Source: Phenylobacterium sp.
GTDB lineage: Bacteria; Pseudomonadota; Alphaproteobacteria; Caulobacterales; Caulobacteraceae
Direction: 5' to 3'
Assembly: GCA_017991675.1 (NCBI GenBank)
Contig: JAGOQB010000002.1
Coordinates: 248,001 to 312,000 of the forward strand
DNA length: 64,000 bases
Shown: positions 52,481 through 60,737 of the stretch, piece by piece
Position numbering within the stretch: the stretch's first letter is position 1
Layout of the letters: every line of letters begins with the position of its first letter
Program-made: the position numbers and the translations under genes
The notes under the pieces: model-generated
What the model saw: the letters and a program-made list of their open reading frames with translations, nothing else
Databases searched by the model: none
What the model was told of the DNA's origin: nothing

Positions 52481-53308
52481 TCAGTAGGAGCGCTGCTTCA
52501 CGCCCCAGCGGCCGTCCTCGAAGGTGACGATCCAGACGTTGGCGTGTCGGCTGAGCACCGCCCCGCCCTCTCCGTCGCGGGAGTAGTCGACCAGCAGGTG
52601 CACCTTGGTCGGGCTCGACAGCACCACTTGCTTGTCGTGATAGGTGCTGCGCCGCCAGCCGGCGGCGGCCAGTCCGTCGAAATAGCCGTCCGGCAGCTGG
52701 CCCGGGGACATCCAGACGATCAGCCGCGGGCCGTCGAGGATCACGTGCGGGAAGTGCAGCAGGGCGTCCATGCCGGCCGCGTCGCGGGCGTTGAAGCGCT
52801 CGGTAAAGGCCTCGATGCAGGCGATGGCGGCGGCGATCGCCTCAGGATGCTCGACGCGCTTGGACATGTGGACGGCGACGCCGCCGTTCAGCGCCTCCTC
52901 GCGGTCGATCCGGTAGCCGAGCGAGGCATAGAGGGCGATATTGGCCGCGAACCGCTGGTTGGTGTAGAGCCGCACGCTCGAAAGCCCGGCCTCGGCGGCG
53001 ATCTGTTCGGCCAGCGCCATCAGCCGCACACCCAGGCCGCGCCCTTGGAAGGCCGGCCGCACGGCGACGTTGACGACCAGCAGCTGATCTCCGTCCGGCG
53101 CGGTCTCGATCAGCGCCGCCAGGTCCTCGCCCACATGCAGCAGGTCAAAGCGATGCGTCGTCAGCGCCTGAGCGTAGTCGATCGTCATCGGCAGCGGCTC
53201 GCGGCCGATCAGCGGGACCCATTTCGCATAGGCCTCGCGGGTGAGCGCGCCGATCGCCTCGGCGTCGGCCGGTTCGGCTAGGCGCAACCGCGCTTGTTCC
53301 TCAACCAT
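52481..53308 (-). CDS. GNAT acetyltransferase fused to an NTF2-like domain
   Basis: A 275-residue protein. Residues 1-150 are a GNAT domain: VVNVAVRPAFQGRGLGVRLM carries the acetyl-CoA pyrophosphate loop (Q-x-x-G-x-G), and ANIALYASLGYRIDREE is the later motif. Residues 160-275 form a second alpha+beta domain with ACIEAFTERFNARDAAGMDALLHFPH at its start and the closing VWIVTFEDGRWGVKQRSY, typical of SnoaL/NTF2-like folds. The substrate is unknown. The two domains are joined by a short linker, and there is no sign of a frameshift. Confidence 0.82.
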   Translation of the reverse strand: MVEEQARLRLAEPADAEAIGALTREAYAKWVPLIGREPLPMTIDYAQALTTHRFDLLHVGEDLAALIETAPDGDQLLVVNVAVRPAFQGRGLGVRLMALAEQIAAEAGLSSVRLYTNQRFAANIALYASLGYRIDREEALNGGVAVHMSKRVEHPEAIAAAIACIEAFTERFNARDAAGMDALLHFPHVILDGPRLIVWMSPGQLPDGYFDGLAAAGWRRSTYHDKQVVLSSPTKVHLLVDYSRDGEGGAVLSRHANVWIVTFEDGRWGVKQRSY

Positions 53309-53362
53309 GGGCGAAGCTTAGCAGCAGGAGCCGCGGTCCCGCCATTTTTCGGGCTGACGCCG

Positions 53363-53722
53363 TCAACGCCCGACGATGAGCAGCAACGCCAGGAGCAGCG
53401 CGCCCAGCCCGAGCCAAGCCGCCGCCGTCAGCCCCGCCTGTCGCAGGGTCAGGCGGGGCGGAGCCAGACGCTGGAAGACCAGCGCCATGACCAGCGCCAT
53501 GGCGAACACGCCGACGTAACCGGCCCTCCAGTCGCGCGCCGTGAACGCCCAGAAGAAGAGCGTCATGTATGGCGCGACATAGAAGGTCAGGATTCCCGCG
53601 AGCCAGGTCACGAGTCGCGGACTGTGAGTCTGCACCGCGGGGTGGGTGGCGATCAGCTGAACGAGGAGGCCGGCGCCCAGGAGTACGTGAAACACCCAGC
53701 GCGGGACAGAAAGGCGACTCAT
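53363..53722 (-). CDS. small hypothetical membrane protein (119 aa)
   Basis: A 119-residue protein with four hydrophobic segments (about 9-25, 36-58, 68-85, 97-117) and short charged loops. I do not recognise the family. Its ATG at 53722 abuts the stop of the 131-residue gene upstream, so they are probably co-transcribed. It ends in VGR, 54 bases before the start of the GNAT fusion gene. Confidence 0.65.
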   Translation of the reverse strand: MSRLSVPRWVFHVLLGAGLLVQLIATHPAVQTHSPRLVTWLAGILTFYVAPYMTLFFWAFTARDWRAGYVGVFAMALVMALVFQRLAPPRLTLRQAGLTAAAWLGLGALLLALLLIVGR

Positions 53723-54118
53723 TCAGCGCACCTTCACTTGCCCATTGCGCATCTTGCGCTCGTACGCGCCGCGCGCTTTTCTCGCCAACTCATCATCGCC
53801 CAATCGGCCGAAAATCGCATCAAGCGCCGCCTTCTGGTCCGGGCTGACGACAATTTGCCGGCCGCCCTCAATTGTCCATAGGCGCCCCGCCTCGTTCCAC
53901 GTTGCCGCGTCGAGAACCCGCTCCTCCAGCATCTGAAGCTCGCGCGAACTAAATTCGGGACCTGCGATGCTCTGGAGCGTCCCTCGCACGGCTCCCTCCG
54001 CTCCACTCGCCTTTAGCGCACTCCTGACAATCGCCTTTCGAGGTCCGTTCAACGCGACATCAAACTGCCCGAGCACAGGATCATCGGTTGCGCGCACCGT
54101 TCGCCCCGACAGATCCAC
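53723..54118 (-). CDS. hypothetical protein (131 aa) in lower-GC DNA
   Basis: A 131-residue frame with a GTG start just after an in-frame stop, so no earlier start is possible. No signal peptide, membrane helix or known motif is seen; the C-terminal half is charged and helical (ELARKARGAYERKMRNG). The base composition is visibly lower in GC than the flanking genes, and codons such as GAA, AAA and ATT are more frequent. There is no good ribosome-binding site. It may be a recently acquired gene or a remnant of a longer one. Confidence 0.5.
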   Translation of the reverse strand: MDLSGRTVRATDDPVLGQFDVALNGPRKAIVRSALKASGAEGAVRGTLQSIAGPEFSSRELQMLEERVLDAATWNEAGRLWTIEGGRQIVVSPDQKAALDAIFGRLGDDELARKARGAYERKMRNGQVKVR

Positions 54119-55562
<1,444 letters not shown>

Positions 55563-55563
<1 letters not shown>

Positions 55564-56087
55564 TGGACGCCGCCGCACGCCGCGCGCTTGCGGCGGACAT
55601 CGACGCCGTGGCGCGCCTGACCGGGACCTTCGTCCTGCGCTCGGGCGCGACCGCGAGCGAGTATTTCGACAAGTACCGGTTCGAGGCCGATCCGCGGCTG
55701 CTGTCGCGGATCGCCGCCGCCATGGTCCCGCTCGTTCCAAGCGACGCCGAAGTGCTGGCTGGCGTCGAACTGGGCGGCGTGCCGATCGCCACGGCGATGT
55801 CGCTGGCCAGCGGCATGCCCGCCGCCTTCGTGCGCAAGCAGGCCAAGGCCTACGGCACCTGCCTGGCGGTGGAAGGCGGAGACCTGACCGGCAGACGCGT
55901 GGTCATCGTCGAGGACGTGATCTCCACCGGCGGCGCCGTCCGCGACGCCAAGGCCCGCCTGGACGATGCCGGCGCGATCACGGTGGCCGTGGTCTGCGCG
56001 GTCTGGCGCGGCCCCCTGCCGGCGCGCATCGAAGGATTGGAAGCGCCCGTGTTCGCGGCCCTGACGCTGGAAGATCTAAAGCGGTAG
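55563..56087 (+). CDS. pyrE: orotate phosphoribosyltransferase
   Basis: 174 residues from ATG 55563; a longer out-of-context frame upstream lies within the aminotransferase gene. RKQAKAYGTCLAVEGG is the catalytic loop region and VVIVEDVISTGGAV the PRPP-binding motif (about 111-124). It makes OMP from orotate in pyrimidine synthesis. Its length is slightly short but within the family. The one-base overlap with the aspartate aminotransferase gene is notable, since aspartate is also a pyrimidine precursor. Confidence 0.92.
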
Positions 56088-56175
56088 ACTTCATCTTAAA
56101 GGCGCATTTCCGGATAGCTCTATCTGCACGCAAGCAGCGATGCTAAGCTGTCGGCCTCGGCTCTGGGAGGTTGGC

Positions 56176-56916
56176 ATGACATCCCGTGTTGGCGTCTGGC
56201 TTGCAGCCCTCATCCTGGCCCCGGCGGGGTCCGCCTTCGCTCAGCCCGCGCCACCGATCGACGCCGGTCGCAGCGTCCGCCGCCCCGAGACCGCACTGAC
56301 GACCCGGCCGCGCTTCCAGGTCGAGGCCGTGGGGTTTCGCGCGCACAATGAGACCGGCTGGGACTTTCTCGGCTCCGACGAAGTGATCGCGGTCTTCGAC
56401 ACCGGGACCTACCGCGTGATGACCGATACCTTCGGCGACGTGGACGGCGGCGAGAGCCGCACCTTCCGAGACGGCCAGACCTGTATCTCCCCGGCGACGG
56501 ACAACAGCGGCGGCGACCGCGCCTGGAGCTGCGCGCCGAACGGCGCCGCCGGGCCGGTGTCCTTCATCGCCGCGCTCTACGAATATGACGGCGTCCGCTT
56601 CCCGGCCGGTTTCTGCGTCCACGGCGGCGACGCCACGGACCTGTTGCCGCCGCAGTCGACCGACTGCCGGGTCGACGGCGAAGTCGCCGTCCTGATTGGT
56701 AGACGCCCGGTCAGGCTGAACGTCGCCGAGCTGGTCGCGGCCATGCCTCGGGTGGGCGACGCCTACAACGGATCGGTCTCGCTGTTCGGCGGCTGCGACG
56801 GCGACTGTGTCTCGGGCGGGACGTTCGGGCCGAGCCCGGACTACACGCTGCGCTACCGGATCGTGCGCATGAACGACGAGATCGTCACTCCGCCGAGGAA
56901 TCCGACGCCGCGCTGA
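56176..56916 (+). CDS. secreted hypothetical protein
   Basis: 246 residues from ATG 56176, with GGGAGG 5 bases upstream and a clear signal peptide (about 1-22, ending AFAQ). The mature part has several cysteines (in GQTCIS, WSCAPN, GFCVHG, TDCRV, GGCDGDC) that could form disulfides, and SDEVIAVFDTGTYRVMTDTFGDVDGGE near its start. I do not recognise the family. It is a single gene, convergent with the CHASE kinase. Confidence 0.75.
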   Translation: MTSRVGVWLAALILAPAGSAFAQPAPPIDAGRSVRRPETALTTRPRFQVEAVGFRAHNETGWDFLGSDEVIAVFDTGTYRVMTDTFGDVDGGESRTFRDGQTCISPATDNSGGDRAWSCAPNGAAGPVSFIAALYEYDGVRFPAGFCVHGGDATDLLPPQSTDCRVDGEVAVLIGRRPVRLNVAELVAAMPRVGDAYNGSVSLFGGCDGDCVSGGTFGPSPDYTLRYRIVRMNDEIVTPPRNPTPR

Positions 56917-56939
56917 TCCGCCGGCGCCCATCGGCGGCC

Positions 56940-58640
56940 CTAAGCCGCCGATCCGAGATCGAGGATGTCCTCCTCCGCGCCTGCGGCCGGCAGGATGAAG
57001 ACGATCGTGCAGACGACGCCGTCGCGCGCGAAGTCGAGGTCGACCACGCCATCGAGCTGGTGCGCCAGGCCGCCGACGATGACCCGGGTGCCGAACCCCC
57101 GGCGGTCCGGCGGCGTCACCGGCGGGCCGCCGCTCTCGCGCCAGACGATCCGGATCTGGCGCCGGCCTGATCCCGGGGCCAGGGTCCAGGTGACCTGCAC
57201 GCGGCCGTCTTCATTGGAGAGCGCGCCGTATTTCACCGCGTTGGTGGCCAGCTCGTGGAACGCCATGCCAAGGGCGACGGCGGTGTTGGGCGGCAACCAG
57301 ACCGCCTCGCCGGTGACAATCACCCGCTCGCCATGGTCGCCGCCATACGGACTGAGTTCGCCGGCGATGAGTTCGGCGAGGCTGACGCCGGTCCAGTTGT
57401 CGCGCGTCAGCAGGTTGTGGGCTTGCGACAGCGCGATCAGCCGAGCCTCGAAGCTCTTGCGCACGCTGTTCACGTCGGCCCCGTGCCGCAGGCTCTGGGC
57501 GGCGATCGACTGCACCGTGGCCAGCGTGTTCTTCACCCGATGGTTCAACTCGTCCAGCAGCAGCTTCTGGCGGGCCTCGGCGGCGATGCGGGCCACGATT
57601 TCGCGCTCGGCGGCCAGCCGCGCCTTCACCTGCCGCCAGGTCGCCAGACTGACCAGCGTGGTCGCCAGCAGCCCGCCGATGATGAAGGCCAACGTGACCC
57701 AGCGGTCGGCGCCGTGGTCGTAGTCGGTGCGCGCGCGGTAGATGATGGTCCAGGTCCGGCCGGCGATGTCGAGCGTGCGGGTCGCCACCAGGCCGCCGCG
57801 CTGGGCCGCCGCGTCGGGAGACTGGTTGAGCAGGGTGGCGACCGACGGCGCGCCGTCATAGACCGCGTAGTCGAGCCCCGCGCCCTTGGCCGCCGGCAGG
57901 ACGCTGGCCAGCAGGTCGCCGGCCTGGAACGGAGCGTAGACGAAGCCCTTCAGGAGCTCGCGCCGCGCGGCGACGGTGCGCGGGACGTCTCCGCCGCGAT
58001 AGACCGGCTCGTAGATCAGGAATCCGGCCTGGCGATTGGCCTCGATCTCCTCGACTTCCTCGATCTTGCCGGAGAGGGCCGGCAGGCCGGTGTCGCGCGC
58101 GCGGTCCATCGCCTCGCGGCGCACGGGGTAGGCGTACATGTTGAAGCCGAGCGCGCGCCGATTCACGAAGTCCAGCGGCTCCAGATAGACGATGGCGTAG
58201 AACTCGCCGTCCGCCGAGGGACGCAGCGGCGCGTCCGGCACGCCCTCCGCGCGCATGTAGGCGCTCAGCGCCGCCTGCCCCCCGGCCGGCGCCCGGATCG
58301 TGTAGCCGATGCCCTGGATGCCCGGATAACGGCGCGTCAGCTCGACCCGCTGGGCGAAGGCGCGGAACTCGGCTGCGCTGACGTCCTCGCTGGCCGCGAA
58401 CAGTCCGGCCCCGGCGCGCAGCACGGCCATGTAGGTGTCCAGGCGGTTGGCGACGGCCTCGTTGGCCTGGTCGACGATGGCGTCGAAGCGCAGGCTTTCG
58501 CGCGCCTGCCGCCCCTGCTCCATCATGTAGGTGCCGGCCAGGGTGGCGATGAGCCCGACTGCCGTCACGATCGCAGGCCAGGTGAGGACCGGCCACCCGC
58601 GCACCCGCTCTATCAATCTCTCGCGAAAGCTGGCCGCCAC
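56940..58640 (-). CDS. CHASE-domain sensor histidine kinase, HWE family
   Basis: A 566-residue membrane kinase with a GTG start. A first membrane helix (about 19-41) leads to a periplasmic CHASE domain (about 80-300, with RRYPGIQGIGYT and PVRREAMDRARDTG), a second helix is at about 314-336, then a helical linker. The HWE core has ELNHRVKNTLATVQS with His367, HELATNAVKYGAL (462-474) and IVWRESGGPP. CHASE domains bind small extracellular ligands. As with the other HWE kinase in this window, no response regulator gene is beside it. Confidence 0.9.
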   Translation of the reverse strand: MAASFRERLIERVRGWPVLTWPAIVTAVGLIATLAGTYMMEQGRQARESLRFDAIVDQANEAVANRLDTYMAVLRAGAGLFAASEDVSAAEFRAFAQRVELTRRYPGIQGIGYTIRAPAGGQAALSAYMRAEGVPDAPLRPSADGEFYAIVYLEPLDFVNRRALGFNMYAYPVRREAMDRARDTGLPALSGKIEEVEEIEANRQAGFLIYEPVYRGGDVPRTVAARRELLKGFVYAPFQAGDLLASVLPAAKGAGLDYAVYDGAPSVATLLNQSPDAAAQRGGLVATRTLDIAGRTWTIIYRARTDYDHGADRWVTLAFIIGGLLATTLVSLATWRQVKARLAAEREIVARIAAEARQKLLLDELNHRVKNTLATVQSIAAQSLRHGADVNSVRKSFEARLIALSQAHNLLTRDNWTGVSLAELIAGELSPYGGDHGERVIVTGEAVWLPPNTAVALGMAFHELATNAVKYGALSNEDGRVQVTWTLAPGSGRRQIRIVWRESGGPPVTPPDRRGFGTRVIVGGLAHQLDGVVDLDFARDGVVCTIVFILPAAGAEEDILDLGSAA

Positions 58641-58761
58641 GGCGTCATCCGATCCTAGCCGAGATCAACGCCTTAGCTCCGAATAGGCGCCCAGGAAAGA
58701 ACGCCGTTATCATGGACGGGCGATGGCGGGCCGTGAACAGCGGCCGCCCTGACACCGCGCG

Positions 58762-58798
58762 CCTGAAGGCGTATCGTCAGTGCTCGCAGCACTTCAGG
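58762..58798 (+). promoter_or_regulatory. hairpin upstream of the DUF4169 gene
   Basis: CCTGAA (58762-58767) pairs with TTCAGG (58793-58798), and inside it GTGCT/AGCAC (58780-58784, 58788-58792) forms a perfect stem with a CGC loop. It ends 12 bases before the GGAGG ribosome-binding site. It may be a 5' leader structure; no T-tract follows. Confidence 0.45.
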
Positions 58799-58819
58799 GC
58801 CGGGAGCCAGGGAGGACCG

Positions 58820-59002
58820 ATGAGCAACGTCGTGAACCTGAACAAGGCCCGCAAGGCGCGCGACCGCGACCGCGCGCGCGAACAGGCGCGGGAGAACCGC
58901 GTCAGGTTCGGCCGCACCAAGGCCGACAAGGATCTGGCGAACGCCGAGTCGCAGAAGTCTGAGCAAGCCCTGGACGGCGCAAAGCTCGACAAGCCTGAAT
59001 AG
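58820..59002 (+). CDS. DUF4169 family small protein
   Basis: 60 residues from ATG 58820, with GGAGG at 58811-58815. MSNVVNLNKARKARDRDRAR followed by ENRVRFGRTKADK is the DUF4169 pattern: a short, highly charged, Arg/Lys/Asp-rich protein of unknown role in alphaproteobacteria. A longer frame upstream is not supported. It is followed by a hairpin-rich region and is convergent with COQ4. Confidence 0.85.
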   Translation: MSNVVNLNKARKARDRDRAREQARENRVRFGRTKADKDLANAESQKSEQALDGAKLDKPE

Positions 59003-59013
59003 GCCAAGGGCGT

Positions 59014-59099
59014 GGGTGGGGAAGGCTCGACACTCCCCCACCCGCCCGGCGCTGTCCCCAGCGCCGCCTGCGCGCCGTCCCCCCGGATCGGCGCGCAGG
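59014..59099. terminator. three consecutive hairpins between convergent genes
   Basis: GGGTGGGG/CCCCACCC (59014-59021, 59036-59043), GGCGCTG/CAGCGCC (59048-59054, 59059-59065) and CCTGCGCGCC/GGCGCGCAGG (59067-59076, 59090-59099) are all perfect. They fill the whole gap between the DUF4169 stop and the COQ4 stop. This fits a bidirectional transcription stop or mRNA 3'-end protection; there is no U-tract. Confidence 0.6.
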
Positions 59100-59104
59100 A
59101 CCGG

Positions 59105-59887
59105 TTACATCCGGGCCGGCACCGCGTCGTTGCGGGCCTCGACCGGGATGGATTCGTAGATCGTCGCCGGGGTGATGCCGAGACGCTTGCGGGCGGCGTC
59201 CAGCGGCTCGGCCATCAGGCGCTCGTAGTCCTCGCCCAGCAGCCATGCGGCGGCCTTGCCGCGCTTGTAGCCCTGCCAGATCGCCTTGTTGTACGGATAG
59301 TTCGCGCCCCGCGAGCGCGAGGCCGCGCCCAGTGCGATCAGCGCCCAGCCCAGGCCCTTGGTCTGGGCGTAGGAGAAGGCGACCAGGCACGCCTCGCCCA
59401 GGCCGTCGCGATGATAGCCCGAGAGGATGTGCCAGATGTCGTGCACGTCGCGGGTCCGGCGCCCCATCCAGGCGTAGGGATGCTGGATATCGACCTCGCT
59501 GCCCTCAATGCGGCTGACCTCGGCGAGGCCCTCGGCCGACAGCTCCTCGGAACGGATGAACTCGCGATAGGCCGCGCCGACGCTGCCGGCCGGCAGCGAG
59601 TCGAGCCAGGCGTCGTCCATCAGGCGATCGGCGAACTCCTGGCCCTCATAGGCGATGCGGCCGCCTTGGGTGGTGGTCAGCAGGCGACGGTAGCACGCGG
59701 CGGTCGAGGTGCCGTTGAGCGCGCGCATGATCTCGAACACCTGGCCGGTGTCTTCCTTGTCGTTCAGCAGTCGCCGCAGCGCCTTCAGGGCCGCCCCCCA
59801 TTGCAGGCGCGGCTTCGGCAACCGCGCATTCACGGGCGGAGCCTGGCGGTAGGCGGGGGCGTCGAGAGCGTCGGCGGTCATAGCCAT
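59105..59887 (-). CDS. ubiquinone biosynthesis protein COQ4 homologue
   Basis: 260 residues from ATG 59887, which has GAAGG upstream; a longer frame to 60046 would cover the divergent promoter. RTRDVHDIWHILSGY contains the HDxxH zinc motif of COQ4, preceded by the N-terminal helical region and followed by a conserved GANYPYNKAIWQGY block. In yeast and humans COQ4 supports coenzyme Q assembly and C1 decarboxylation. Alphaproteobacterial homologues are inferred to do the same. It is divergent from the small RHH gene. Confidence 0.85.
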   Translation of the reverse strand: MAMTADALDAPAYRQAPPVNARLPKPRLQWGAALKALRRLLNDKEDTGQVFEIMRALNGTSTAACYRRLLTTTQGGRIAYEGQEFADRLMDDAWLDSLPAGSVGAAYREFIRSEELSAEGLAEVSRIEGSEVDIQHPYAWMGRRTRDVHDIWHILSGYHRDGLGEACLVAFSYAQTKGLGWALIALGAASRSRGANYPYNKAIWQGYKRGKAAAWLLGEDYERLMAEPLDAARKRLGITPATIYESIPVEARNDAVPARM

Positions 59888-60004
59888 GGCGAGAGCCTTC
59901 AATGCGAACAACGTTTGGATTGAAAATGACGCAGGCGTCATCTTTTTGCAAGATAACAAAGGAATGCTTGGCCGCAACGTGGCGCCTGGGCCACAACTCC
60001 TCCC

Positions 60005-60217
60005 ATGGCTTCCTTGAAGAAACGTTCGATCCTGCTGTCCGGGCACGCAACCTCGATGGCGCTGGAGCCGGAGTTCTGGGCGGTGATGGACGAGATGGCC
60101 TCGGCGCGCGACGTCACCCTGGCCGTGCTGATCGCCCAGATCGACGAAAACCGGGGCGAGCGGCCGCTGGCCTCGGCCTGCCGGGTGGCCGCCCTCGCCT
60201 ACGCCCGCGCTAGGTGA
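60005..60217 (+). CDS. ribbon-helix-helix domain small protein
   Basis: A 70-residue protein matching the RHH_4 pattern: LKKRSILLSGHATSMALEPE (the strand), then EFWAVMDEMASARDVTLAVL and a C-terminal helix. Such proteins bind DNA as dimers and often regulate adjacent or unlinked genes. It overlaps the convergent small membrane gene by 8 bases. No target is obvious; COQ4 is divergent 117 bases away. Confidence 0.85.
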   Translation: MASLKKRSILLSGHATSMALEPEFWAVMDEMASARDVTLAVLIAQIDENRGERPLASACRVAALAYARAR

Positions 60218-60419
60218 CGGGGCGTGCGTCCGGCGACGGCGCCGGCTTGGGACTGTCGGGCAGTATGAGGTCCGGCGCCGGCGCGCTCACGCCCGCCGAC
60301 GGCGGATTGAGCGCCCGCATGGCGAACATGAAACCCAGCACCAACAGGAAGCCGATCACGGCCCACAGGAACAGCGGGATGGGTTTGCGGCGGGGCGGAG
60401 GCAAGTCGTCGTCGCTCAC
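60210..60419 (-). CDS. small single-pass membrane protein (69 aa)
   Basis: A 69-residue frame with a GTG start. A charged Pro/Arg head (MSDDDLPPPRRKPIP) is followed by one hydrophobic helix (about 17-35) and a Pro/Ala/Ser-rich tail. I do not recognise it. It follows another small membrane gene of similar design by 3 bases, so the two are probably co-transcribed. Confidence 0.6.
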   Translation of the reverse strand: MSDDDLPPPRRKPIPLFLWAVIGFLLVLGFMFAMRALNPPSAGVSAPAPDLILPDSPKPAPSPDARPVT

Positions 60420-60422
60420 GGT

Positions 60423-60638
60423 TCATTTCGGGGTTGGCAGCGGCGCGTCCGGAAGCCGTGGCGCGTCGGGCAATGATGGGGGCCGCGGGACGTTGATGTC
60501 CACATCGATCGACCGGGGCAGTTCGGCCTCGGCCTGACGACTGACGACCGCATAGCCGATGACGCCGACGCCCAGGACCAGCGCCCCGATCAGGATCGCC
60601 AGCCAGATCAGCATGCTCGAGCCCGAACGATCGGCCAT
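60423..60638 (-). CDS. small single-pass membrane protein (71 aa)
   Basis: 71 residues from ATG 60638 (MADRSGSSMLIWLAIL), chosen because AGGGAG lies 6 bases upstream; ATG codons 6 and 21 bases earlier have no usable spacing. A hydrophobic helix at about 9-31 is followed by a Pro/Leu/Arg-rich tail with repeated LPDAP. The function is unknown. It forms a pair with the 69-residue gene downstream. Confidence 0.65.
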   Translation of the reverse strand: MADRSGSSMLIWLAILIGALVLGVGVIGYAVVSRQAEAELPRSIDVDINVPRPPSLPDAPRLPDAPLPTPK

Positions 60639-60723
60639 GGACATCTCCCTGGCTCTCATAGTCGCGGTGGAGAACGAACGCTGGCGAAGGCGGTTCCGGG
60701 CTTAAGCCGGGCGCGCCGTGTGC

Positions 60724-60737
60724 TACATATGTTCCGA
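60724..60737 (+). promoter_or_regulatory. possible -10 element giving a leaderless uvrD transcript
   Basis: TACATAT (60724-60730) ends 6 bases before the uvrD ATG at 60737, and there is no Shine-Dalgarno sequence between. If this is the -10 box, transcription would start at or near the A of ATG. A TTAAGC sequence lies upstream as a weak -35. Confidence 0.35.
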
